Of a DNA stretch of 64,000 nt, positions 30,147 through 38,382 are shown in pieces. The DNA lies in contig CAIUPE010000094.1 of the NCBI GenBank assembly GCA_903900975.1, positions 1-64,000 of the forward strand, read 5' to 3'. Below the pieces are notes generated by a model that was given only the letters and a program-made list of their open reading frames with translations, searched no databases and was not told the origin of the DNA. The position numbers and the translations under genes were made by a program. Position 1 is the first letter of the stretch, and each line of letters starts with the position of its first letter. The DNA is from an uncultured Hyphomicrobiales bacterium. Its GTDB lineage: Bacteria > Pseudomonadota > Alphaproteobacteria > Rhizobiales > Beijerinckiaceae.

Positions 30147-30860
30147 TCAAGGCGTGACCAATGTCGATTTTGCCTCGCCGCGCAAAATAGCGGTTATCGC
30201 TCCCTCACCATGCGCCGAACCAACAAGAATATTAAGTTTATTTTCACGTGCCAGCGCAAAAGCCGCCGTATCCATGATTTTTAAATCACGCGCGATGGCG
30301 TCATCATGGGTCAAACGATCAAACCGCGTTGCCGTTGGGTCCTTGTTCGGATCAGCAGAATATACGCCGTCGACCTGTGTTGCTTTCAATACGGCGTCGC
30401 ATTTTAGCTCAACAGCCCGCAAAACCGCAGCCGTATCGGTCGTGAAAAACGGGCTGCCCGTTCCGCCGGCAAGCACGACAATTCGACCCTTCTGCATATG
30501 GTGCGAAGCAAGCTGACGCGCGTAGGTTTCGCAAATGGTAGGCACCGCTACAGCCGACAACGTACGTGCGGAGGTACCTTGTGCTTCGATCGCGCCCTCA
30601 AGCGCAATAGAATTCATGATTGTAGCCAACATGCCCATTGAATCGGCGGTTGCGCGGTCAATCCAACCGGCTGCACCCACTTTCGCACCACGGATGATGT
30701 TACCACCACCAATGACTACCGCAATTTCGTATCCGGCGCGCGAGGCTTCTGCGAGATCGGCAGCCAGACGCATCAGCGTTGCTGGAGCCAACCAATAGCC
30801 ATCGGAAGCAATGAGAGCTTCACCTGACAACTTAACAAGAACCCGCTTGATATCGGCCAT
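30147..30860 (-). CDS. pyrH: UMP kinase
   Basis: PyrH phosphorylates UMP to UDP and is regulated by GTP and UTP. The 237-residue amino-acid-kinase-fold protein starts with the nucleotide loop KRVLVKLSGEAL and contains VVIGGGNIIRG and the FTTDTAAVLRA substrate segment. The ATG at 30860 has GGGAGG just upstream. A terminator lies between it and tsf, so pyrH-frr and the genes beyond must have a promoter in the 69-bp gap or rely on read-through. Confidence 0.97.
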   Translation of the reverse strand: MADIKRVLVKLSGEALIASDGYWLAPATLMRLAADLAEASRAGYEIAVVIGGGNIIRGAKVGAAGWIDRATADSMGMLATIMNSIALEGAIEAQGTSARTLSAVAVPTICETYARQLASHHMQKGRIVVLAGGTGSPFFTTDTAAVLRAVELKCDAVLKATQVDGVYSADPNKDPTATRFDRLTHDDAIARDLKIMDTAAFALARENKLNILVGSAHGEGAITAILRGEAKSTLVTP

Positions 30861-30889
30861 AAGCGCCTCCCTGTAGGAACACTATTCAG

Positions 30890-30914
30890 AAAAAAGGCGG
30901 CGCTTGGCGCCGCC
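30890..30914 (-). terminator. Rho-independent terminator of rpsB-tsf
   Basis: An 8-bp GC-only stem (GGCGGCGC 30896-30903 with GCGCCGCC 30907-30914) with a 3-base loop, followed on the minus strand by six T residues (A run at 30890-30895). It separates the highly expressed rpsB-tsf unit from pyrH-frr. Confidence 0.9.
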
Positions 30915-30929
30915 CTTAATTCGTTTGGC

Positions 30930-31853
30930 TCAGGCCTTGACGCCCGATGCCGCCGCGACTTCCGCCGCGAAATCCGTCTCTTGTTTTTCGATGCCCTCGC
31001 CCAGCGCGTAGCGATAGAAGCCCTTCAGCTCAACCGCGACACCAAGCTTGTTGGCTGCTTCCTTCACAGCCTGAGCAACCGTCTTGGTCGAATCATGGAT
31101 GTAAGACTGCTCAAGCAGACAAACTTCCTTGTAATAGGTCTTGATGCCGCTCTCGACGATCTTCTCGAGAACATTGGCTGGCTTTCCAGCGTTCTTTTCA
31201 GCAAGAACGGCCTTTTCACGCGCAACGGTAGCGGGATCAAGACCAGCGGCCTCAAGCGCCTGCGGGTTGGCTGCAGCCACATGCATTGCAATCTGGCGAC
31301 CGAGCAAAGCAAGCTCGTCTGACTTTGAAGGCGATTCAAGGGCTACGATGACGCCAATCTTGCCAAGGCCGTCGGCAATCGACGAATGGATGTAGGAGCC
31401 GATAACGCCTTCATGCACCGTCAACTCGGCAGCGCGACGAAGGGTCATGTTCTCGCCAATCGTTGCAATCGCGTTCTGGATCGCTTCCTGAACGGTGCCA
31501 CCGCCCGGATAATGCGCGGCATTGAGCGCGTCGACATTGGCCGACTTCTCAAGCGCCACATTGGCGATGGTCAGCACCAGCGACTGGAACTCTTCGTTGC
31601 GGGCAACGAAGTCGGTCTCAGAGTTAACCTCGACCACAACGCCCTTATGGCCCGAAACGCGAAGACCGATAAGGCCCTCAGCTGCCACACGGCCCGACTT
31701 TTTCGCTGCTTTCGCTAGACCCTTGGTGCGCAACCAATCGATTGCTGCCTCAATATCACCGTTGTTCGAATCAAGTGCGGTTTTGCAATCCATCATGCCA
31801 GCGCCGGTCTTCTCGCGAAGATCCTTCACCATTGCTGCGGTAACAGTCGCCAT
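30930..31853 (-). CDS. tsf: Elongation factor Ts
   Basis: EF-Ts exchanges GDP for GTP on EF-Tu. The 307-residue protein has the N-terminal UBA-like domain with [20 protein letters not shown] (about 8-27), the dimerisation core ([12 protein letters not shown]) and the C-terminal module found in most proteobacteria. The ATG at 31853 has AAAGGA upstream. It pairs with rpsB 149 bases upstream, as in most bacteria. Confidence 0.97.
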   Translation of the reverse strand: MATVTAAMVKDLREKTGAGMMDCKTALDSNNGDIEAAIDWLRTKGLAKAAKKSGRVAAEGLIGLRVSGHKGVVVEVNSETDFVARNEEFQSLVLTIANVALEKSANVDALNAAHYPGGGTVQEAIQNAIATIGENMTLRRAAELTVHEGVIGSYIHSSIADGLGKIGVIVALESPSKSDELALLGRQIAMHVAAANPQALEAAGLDPATVAREKAVLAEKNAGKPANVLEKIVESGIKTYYKEVCLLEQSYIHDSTKTVAQAVKEAANKLGVAVELKGFYRYALGEGIEKQETDFAAEVAAASGVKA

Positions 31854-31886
31854 GGACTATCCTTTCGTGTGTTTTTGAAGAGTGAC

Positions 31887-31946
31887 GCGGCAAAAATAAG
31901 CCGCCCTCGTGTTCATAAGAATGACGGCGACCCGAAAGCCGCCGTC
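31887..31946 (-). promoter_or_regulatory. Two hairpins in the rpsB-tsf gap
   Basis: On the minus strand, between rpsB and tsf, come a stem GACGGCG/CGCCGTC (31923-31929 with 31940-31946) and then a stem GCGGC/GCCGC (31887-31891 with 31900-31904). The first has no T run after it, so it is unlikely to be a full terminator. It may slow or partly end transcription to set the rpsB:tsf ratio, or mark an RNA processing site. Confidence 0.35.
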
Positions 31947-32002
31947 TCGATGATAACAAGCGCCGATTCGCATGATAGTTTTGCGTATCAGCCGACTTTA
32001 AA

Positions 32003-33010
32003 TCAGATGGCTTCGACGAAACCGCGCGCGGTTGCAATCCAGCCGTCACGGCCAACGCGGCCATTGAGCTTCAGCTCGGTGTCGAGCGTTGCAACGTCTG
32101 CATCGGTCATCGCAGCAACCTGCCAGTAATGATAGATGCCAGCCTCATTAAGCTTCTGCTCAAGCTGCGGGCCAACACCGGTGATCTTCTTCAAATCGTC
32201 CGGAGCGCCGCGTGGAACGGAAAGACGCTCGAACGCATCGCCCGAATAGGCGGAACCTTCAACAGGCAAGATTTCAGCAACAGGAGCAACCATCGCGCCG
32301 ATATCCATGCCCGACGAACCCTGGCTGCGCGAAATGCCGTCAAGTGCAGCACGAGCAACTAGGTCGCAATAGAGCGCAATTGCGCGGCCCGCGTCATCAT
32401 TGCCTGGAACTGGGAAGGTGATGCCATCCGGATCGCAATTCGTGTCGATGATCGCAGCAACTGGAATACCAAGGCGCTGCGCTTCCTGAATGGCGAGCTG
32501 CTCCTTGTTCGTGTCGATCACGAAGATCAGATCAGGCGTGCCACCCATTTCGCGAATGCCACCAAGCGCCTTGTCGAGCTTTTCCTTTTCACGGGCAAGC
32601 ATCAGACGCTCTTTCTTGGTGAGGCCAGTTGCGCCGGCTGAGAGCAATTCGTCGACCTTCTTGAGGCGCTGGATCGAGCCGGAAATGGTTTTCCAGTTCG
32701 TGAGCATGCCACCGAGCCAACGCGAATTGACATAATACTGAGCCGAACGACGGGCTGCATCGGCAACCAGCTCGGAAGCCTGACGCTTCGTGCCGACGAA
32801 CAGAACGCGGCCGCCATTGGCAACCGTATCCGAAACGGCCTGCAACGCACGGTGCAACATAGGCACTGACTGCGCGAGATCGATAATGTGGATGTTGTTA
32901 CGCGTGCCGAAAATGAACTGCTGCATTTTCGGGTTCCAGCGATGCGACTGGTGGCCGAAATGGGCACCCGCTTCGAGCAACTGACGCATAGAAAAATCTG
33001 GCAAAGCCAT
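32003..33010 (-). CDS. rpsB: 30S ribosomal protein S2 with C-terminal HhH extension
   Basis: S2 binds the small-subunit head-body junction and is needed for S1 docking. From the ATG at 33010 ([19 protein letters not shown] upstream) the product is 335 residues, about 95 longer than E. coli S2. The core (1 to about 240) has the usual [28 protein letters not shown] and [13 protein letters not shown] stretches. The extra C-terminus holds a helix-hairpin-helix unit ([19 protein letters not shown]), seen in S2 and L21 of many Hyphomicrobiales. Its role is not known to me. Confidence 0.97.
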   Translation of the reverse strand: MALPDFSMRQLLEAGAHFGHQSHRWNPKMQQFIFGTRNNIHIIDLAQSVPMLHRALQAVSDTVANGGRVLFVGTKRQASELVADAARRSAQYYVNSRWLGGMLTNWKTISGSIQRLKKVDELLSAGATGLTKKERLMLAREKEKLDKALGGIREMGGTPDLIFVIDTNKEQLAIQEAQRLGIPVAAIIDTNCDPDGITFPVPGNDDAGRAIALYCDLVARAALDGISRSQGSSGMDIGAMVAPVAEILPVEGSAYSGDAFERLSVPRGAPDDLKKITGVGPQLEQKLNEAGIYHYWQVAAMTDADVATLDTELKLNGRVGRDGWIATARGFVEAI

Positions 33011-33204
33011 TGGGTATTCTCCGGTTATGTCCTCTGCGGGGAATGTGGACCAGCCCTCATGGCCAGCCACCGGAAAGGACTAAAAAGCCCAGTCCCCGCA
33101 TGTGTGATGACCGGTCGTATACGCGGCAGGAGCCGGATTGGCAATAGGCTGCCGCAAGGCAACACTGATTTATGGCCAACACCGAAGCCTATCAGGCCAA
33201 TGAG

Positions 33205-33225
33205 ATTAATCCCCATTGGATTAAT
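33205..33225. promoter_or_regulatory. Perfect inverted repeat between rpsB and the TetR gene
   Basis: ATTAATCC (33205-33212) and GGATTAAT (33218-33225) are exact inverted copies around a 5-base spacer. The site is 10 bp upstream of the tetR -35 box and about 195 bp upstream of rpsB on the other strand. It looks like a dimeric regulator site; which gene it serves cannot be told from sequence. Confidence 0.5.
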
Positions 33226-33234
33226 GAATGTTCC

Positions 33235-33287
33235 TTGACGTCGAGGCACCATGCTATATATTGAGTGACGAATTTCTTAAATCGTCA
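33235..33287 (+). promoter_or_regulatory. tetR promoter and likely TetR operator
   Basis: TTGACG (33235-33240) and TATATT (33257-33262), 16 bp apart, make a good sigma-70 promoter. Just downstream TGACGA (33266-33271) and TCGTCA (33282-33287) form an inverted repeat around the likely transcription start, the usual place for a TetR-family operator. The TetR ATG is 34 bases further on. Confidence 0.6.
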
Positions 33288-33320
33288 GTCATCACACTTT
33301 TTCCTTTCGAGCCCGCCATC

Positions 33321-33920
33321 ATGTCAAATCCTCCTTCTGAATTAGGGCATGACACCCGAGAACGCATTCTCGGGGAGGCCGATCGTCTTTTTCGGCATTA
33401 TGGATACAGTAAAACAACGGTGGCTGATATTGCGCGGGCATTGGCGATGTCGCCTGCCAACATCTATCGATTTTTTCCATCCAAGCTGGCGATCACTGAA
33501 GCGATGGCGGACCGGATGTTATCCCATCGGGTTGCCCAAAGCGCTGAAATCGCCAACGGTCCTGGCGCGGCCTATGACCGCCTTCGAGCCCTCTTGCTCT
33601 TGAACCACGCGATGACCATCGATGTGCTTACAGAAGAGAAAAAGGTCCATGAAATGGTTGCCGTGGCGATGAGCCAGCAATGGGATGTGATCAAAACCCA
33701 TATCGCCAAAATCACCGCTTTAATGGCCGATATCATCGCTGAAGGGGTCGCATCGGGTGAGTTTCGCCCGCATGATCCTATTTTAACGGCCAAATGCCTG
33801 CATCAAGCTTTCATTGCCTTTGTTCATCCCAATGTCGTGGCTGAATGTATGATGGACAAGGACCGCACCACCGCCGACCAGATGGTTGAGTTTATTCTAT
33901 CTGGTCTACCCACACACTAG
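33321..33920 (+). CDS. TetR/AcrR-family transcriptional repressor
   Basis: A 199-residue regulator from the ATG at 33321 (MSNPPSELG); the longer frame would run through the promoter. The N-terminal helix-turn-helix is clear (TRERILGEADRLFRHYGYSKTTVADIARALAMSPANIYRFFPSKLAI, about 10-55). The C-terminal ligand domain ends in a TetR_C-like region with AFIAFVHPNVVAECM. It stands directly before an RND adaptor and pump in the same direction, so it most likely represses an efflux operon and itself. The inducer is unknown. Confidence 0.9.
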   Translation: MSNPPSELGHDTRERILGEADRLFRHYGYSKTTVADIARALAMSPANIYRFFPSKLAITEAMADRMLSHRVAQSAEIANGPGAAYDRLRALLLLNHAMTIDVLTEEKKVHEMVAVAMSQQWDVIKTHIAKITALMADIIAEGVASGEFRPHDPILTAKCLHQAFIAFVHPNVVAECMMDKDRTTADQMVEFILSGLPTH

Positions 33921-34063
33921 TGTTCACATGGGCCGCGCCAATAGCGCGGAATGGTGTTTGGGGTATACGCGATCCGACGGAGCGCCGTGCGCTTGAGTTT
34001 TGTCGAGTAGCTCGTTTTTGTTTTGCCAACCGCGTCGACGTCAAACGTTATGGGAGAAACCCG

Positions 34064-35176
34064 ATGTTGCATCGCAACCTTATTCTGCTCGCCGTTACGG
34101 CCACTTTATCGCTTGCCGGCTGTCAAAAGCAGGCTGCTATTGCCCCTGAGCCTCCTCGTCCGGTAAAAATGGCCATAGTGCCCGCCACGACCAATTTCCG
34201 CACGCTGATCCTCTCGGGCACCATCAAATCCCGCATCGAGTCAAATTTGAGTTTTCGCGTTTCGGGTAAAATTCTCGAACGGAAAGTTGATATTGGCCAA
34301 CGGGTTCGATCAGGCGATGTGTTGGCGCGGATCGACACCATCGATTTAAAGCTCGGCCTACGAACGGCAAATGCAGGCGTTGATGGGGCCAAAGCGCGCC
34401 TCCGGGTCGCGCAAGACGAGTTCAACCGCTACCAAAGCCTGTTTGACCATGGCATCGTCGCGCAGTCGGCATTGGATCGCACCAAGCTCGAGGCCGATCA
34501 GGCGGAAGCAGCCCTTAATCAAGCCATCGCCATGCGCGAGCAGTCTGCCAATCAAACGAACTATGCCGAGTTAACGGCCGATGCACCCGGTATTGTAACG
34601 GCTATTGCGGCGGAAGCTGGCCAAGTGGTGAGCCCTAGCACGCCTGTTGTTACCGTTTCTCGCGAGGATGAAATGGAGGCCGCGATCAATGTTCCAGAAC
34701 AAGAGATCCGCTATTTTAGCGAAAACATGCCGGTTGATGTGACTTATTAGGCGGAGCCTCAGTTGGTCACGCATGGCCATGTGCGAGAAATCGCAGGGGC
34801 AGCGGACACGGCGTCACGCACGTTTTCGGTCAAAGTATCGCTCACACCCGATAACCGTATCCGCTTGGGCCAGACCGCTACTGTTTCAGCACAGCTCCCG
34901 GTCCATCCAAGCGGCCCAACCCTTACGCTCTCAGCTCTTGTTCAGCACGACGGACAAATGGCGGTTTGGATCATCGATCCATTGACCGAGACCGTTCATG
35001 CGAGAGTCGTAGCAGCAGGCACGGCAGTTGACGAAGGGATCATCATCACAAATGGCCTAAGCCAAGGCGAGTGGGTTGTCACCGCAGGTACTCAATTTTT
35101 GGTCGACGGACAAAAAATCAAACCAATCAAGGCGAACCTCGCCCAAGCCAGTACGGCGGCTACACCCATCGACTGA
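34064..35176 (+). pseudogene. RND efflux periplasmic adaptor (HlyD/MFP family) broken by an in-frame TAG
   Basis: The start is the ATG at 34064 with GGGAGA upstream. The product begins with a lipoprotein signal (LLAVTATLSLAGC), then the usual adaptor parts: barrel-sandwich hybrid half (FRVSGKILERKVDIGQRVRSGDVLARID), alpha-hairpin (about 105-165), second half (ADAPGIVTAIAAEAGQVV) and beta-barrel. At codon 229 (34748-34750) the frame reads TAG. The same frame then continues to 35176 with AEPQL...GHVREIAGAADTASRTFSVKVSL, the expected rest of the barrel and membrane-proximal domain. Nothing else is damaged. The position commonly holds Trp in relatives (TGG to TAG fits), which is my inference. The truncated 228-residue product should not work unless the stop is suppressed or is a sequencing error. 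Confidence 0.9.
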
Positions 35177-35217
35177 TGACCCGTGAACCACTTTTCCTTA
35201 TATATGGAGCGCCGACC

Positions 35218-38200
35218 ATGTCAGCCCCTTCTCGCTTCTCATTTAATGTATCGACTTGGGCGATCCAGCATGTGGGTCTGACTCGGTTTTTGTTTGTACT
35301 GTTGATGTTATCCGGCATTTTTGCCGTCACCCATATGGGGCAAAAAGAGGATCCTGATTTTACGTTTCGGACCATGATCGTTCAGGCCGTCTGGCCCGGA
35401 GCAAATTTGCAAGAAATGCAGGATCAGGTCGTTGATAAAATTGAACGCAAACTGCAAGAGACGCCTAATCTGGATTATCTCAAATCCTACACGAGGGCGG
35501 GCAGTACCGTTATAACCGTCAATATCAAAGGCAGCGCGGTGGGCCGTGACGTCACTGACGCGTTTTATCAAGTCCGTAAGAAAGTGGGAGATATCGCAAG
35601 CGACTTGCCACAAGGTCTATTGGGTCCCTATTTCAATGATGAATTTGGCGATACCTTTATCGCGCTTTACGCCTTTACAGGCGATGGGTTCACCTCGCCC
35701 GAATTAGAAAAATACGCCAAGCAGGCGCGCGATATTGCCTTAGGTGTTCCGGGCATCGAGAAAGTTCAGGTTCTCGGCGCGCAAGACGAAAAAATCTTTA
35801 TTGATTTATCGACTAAAACGCTGGCCGAGCGCCGTCTTTCCATCGCCGACATTGCCGCCGCCTTGGCGGCCCAATCCGGCGTAGACCCTTCAGGCCGCGT
35901 TGAAACCGCGGAACGATCGGTGCGCCTATCGGTTGATGGCGGTGTGACATCACCGGATGATATTGTCGAACTCCGCCTGCGCGTTGGAGGGGCTGTGATC
36001 CGCCTTGGGGATATCGCGACCGTGACCCGTGGTACGATCGACCCGCCCGACCGTGTTCACCGCTATAATGGCAAAGATGCCGTCATTTTGGGCATGGTGA
36101 TGGCCAAAGGATTTAACGTCACCACGGTCGGCGACGAATTGCGTGCGGCCATGACTCATGTTCAATCCAGCCTACCCGTCGGTGTCGAGATTGGCCAGAT
36201 TTCAGATCAACCAGATATCGTTAAACACTCCATCTCCGAATTTGTCGAAGCGCTCGGCGAGGCTCTAGCTATTGTTCTCATCGTTTCGTTCATTTCGATT
36301 GGATGGCGGGCTGGTCTCGTGGTGGCCATCACCATTCCCTTGGTGCTGGCTGCAACCTTTGCGGTTATGTTCGCCATGGGCATTGATTTGCAGCGGATCT
36401 CACTCGGCGCTCTCATCATCGCGCTTGGCCTACTGGTCGACGATGCCATGATCGCCGTCGAGATGATGGAACGAAAACTTGAGGAAGGGCATCCCAAACT
36501 CGAAGCAGCAGGCTTTGCCTATACGTCGACCGCTTTCCCCATGCTGACGGGGACTTTAATCACCACGGCCGGTTTCATTCCCGTGGGATTTGCGGCCTCA
36601 ACGGCGGGCGAATATGTCAGCTCGATGTTTTGGGTCGTCGGCCTTTCGCTGGTCTTATCATGGTTTGCCGCCGTTTATTTCACCCCTTGGCTCGGCAGCA
36701 TCGTGCTGAAAGAACGCCATCGCTCGGGCGCGCACCACGATATTTACGATACGAAATTCTATCACGGGTTATGGCGTGTGATTTCCTTGGCCGTTCAACA
36801 CAGAGTCCTCGTGATCGCGCTGACGCTAGGGGCGTTTGGCCTTTCGGGCTTTGCAATGCAATTTGTACCGAAAAGCTTCTTTCCTGCGTCAACCCGCCTT
36901 GAAATTCTGGTCGATCTTTGGATGCCGGAGGGTACCAGCATTCAAGAAACCGGCCTGCAGGCCAAAGCCGTCGAAGCCCGCGTGCTAAACGACCCCGATC
37001 AGGCTTTTACCGCCACTTTTATTGGCGAAGGCGCACCACGCTTCTATCTGCCGCTCGATCAGCAATTAAGAAATCCGAATTTCGCCCAATTACTGATTGT
37101 GGCGAAAGATTTACCCGCCCGTGATCGGTTGATGGAAAAGACCCGCCAATGGCTGTCGGCCTACTTCCCGAGCATCCGCTATAAGGTTGATCGGCTCTTT
37201 AACGGTCCGCCGATTGGATGGCCCGTCCAAATCCGCGTCAGCGGTCCTGATCGCAACGAGGTTAGGCACATTGCCGATCAGGTTCGCGCAACCTTTGCCG
37301 CTGACCCTCGCCTATCCTCGATCCATGATGATTGGTTGGAACCGGTGCCCGCTTTGCGGCTGGTGATTGATCAGGACCGCGCGCGCGCTTTGGGTGTGTC
37401 CTCGCAACGCCTACGCCAAACCCTGCAAACGGCCATGTCCGGCTATCCCATTGGCACCTTCCGGGAGGGGGAACAAACGATTGCCGTTGTCCTGCGCGAA
37501 GAAGAAAAGAATCGCTCATTGCTGAGTGCGGTCGCAAACACCTATGTCACGACAGATACCGGCGCCAGCGTACCGATCTCGCAATTTGCCAAATTGGTGC
37601 CTGAGCTCGAACAGGGTATTGAATGGCGCCGCAACCGACTTTCTACCATCACCGTGCGCGGCGTTATCCCACCTGGGATCGAGCCTAATGACGTCACCCT
37701 CGATATGGTCGCCAAGCTTGGTAATCTGCGCGAAAGCCTGCCGCTTGGCTACTCGATAGCGCCACAAGGCGGCGTTGAGGAATCGGCTACGAGCCAAAAC
37801 TCGATTGCCGCCAAAGCACCTCTCATGGTCATGATCATGCTGGTCTTGTTGATGGTGCAATTGCAGCATTTTGGCAAAGCGATGCTGGTTTTCGTCACCG
37901 CGCCACTTGGCTTGATTGGTGCGGTGTCGGCGCTCTTGCTCACCAATTCCGCGTTCGGCTTTGTGGCGATTTTGGGTATTATTGCGCTAGCGGGTATCAT
38001 TATGCGCAATTCGATCATTCTGATCGATCAGATCGGCCAAGATATCGAAAGCGGTCATACGCCGTGGGAAGCAACCGTCGGTTCAGCGGTACGCCGGTTC
38101 CGTCCCATCATGCTTACCGCCGCCGCTGCCGTGTTGGCGCTTATCCCAATCGCCCAATCCACATTTTGGGGGCCAATGGCCTATGCGATGATGGGTGGCA

Positions 38201-38370
38201 TCTTGGCAGCCACCGTCTTGACGCTTCTGTTTCTGCCCGCCGCCTATGCTTTATTTTTCCGGGTTAAAGTTCCCGAGGTAGGCAAACGCGACATGCCAAG
38301 CCATGCGTCGATGCTCGAGCGTCCCGACCTCGCTCTGCTTGACCTCGATCTTCCAAGAGCGGCGGAGTAG
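35218..38370 (+). CDS. RND-family efflux pump permease (HAE1/AcrB type)
   Basis: A 1050-residue proton-driven exporter of the inner membrane. The start is the ATG at 35218 with GGAG 8 bases upstream; an ATG at 35176 overlapping the adaptor stop is an alternative. The two-fold layout is intact: membrane helix 1, large periplasmic loop, six helices including LGLLVDDAMIAVEMM with the paired Asp for proton transfer (about residue 405), then the repeat. The N-terminal GQKEDPDFTFRTMIVQAVWPGA is typical of a divergent HAE1 clade common in alphaproteobacteria. Substrates are unknown. It depends on the broken adaptor upstream or on one encoded elsewhere. It ends 12 bases from the dnaE stop. Confidence 0.93.
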   Translation: MSAPSRFSFNVSTWAIQHVGLTRFLFVLLMLSGIFAVTHMGQKEDPDFTFRTMIVQAVWPGANLQEMQDQVVDKIERKLQETPNLDYLKSYTRAGSTVITVNIKGSAVGRDVTDAFYQVRKKVGDIASDLPQGLLGPYFNDEFGDTFIALYAFTGDGFTSPELEKYAKQARDIALGVPGIEKVQVLGAQDEKIFIDLSTKTLAERRLSIADIAAALAAQSGVDPSGRVETAERSVRLSVDGGVTSPDDIVELRLRVGGAVIRLGDIATVTRGTIDPPDRVHRYNGKDAVILGMVMAKGFNVTTVGDELRAAMTHVQSSLPVGVEIGQISDQPDIVKHSISEFVEALGEALAIVLIVSFISIGWRAGLVVAITIPLVLAATFAVMFAMGIDLQRISLGALIIALGLLVDDAMIAVEMMERKLEEGHPKLEAAGFAYTSTAFPMLTGTLITTAGFIPVGFAASTAGEYVSSMFWVVGLSLVLSWFAAVYFTPWLGSIVLKERHRSGAHHDIYDTKFYHGLWRVISLAVQHRVLVIALTLGAFGLSGFAMQFVPKSFFPASTRLEILVDLWMPEGTSIQETGLQAKAVEARVLNDPDQAFTATFIGEGAPRFYLPLDQQLRNPNFAQLLIVAKDLPARDRLMEKTRQWLSAYFPSIRYKVDRLFNGPPIGWPVQIRVSGPDRNEVRHIADQVRATFAADPRLSSIHDDWLEPVPALRLVIDQDRARALGVSSQRLRQTLQTAMSGYPIGTFREGEQTIAVVLREEEKNRSLLSAVANTYVTTDTGASVPISQFAKLVPELEQGIEWRRNRLSTITVRGVIPPGIEPNDVTLDMVAKLGNLRESLPLGYSIAPQGGVEESATSQNSIAAKAPLMVMIMLVLLMVQLQHFGKAMLVFVTAPLGLIGAVSALLLTNSAFGFVAILGIIALAGIIMRNSIILIDQIGQDIESGHTPWEATVGSAVRRFRPIMLTAAAAVLALIPIAQSTFWGPMAYAMMGGILAATVLTLLFLPAAYALFFRVKVPEVGKRDMPSHASMLERPDLALLDLDLPRAAE

Positions 38371-38382
38371 CACGATAAACGC

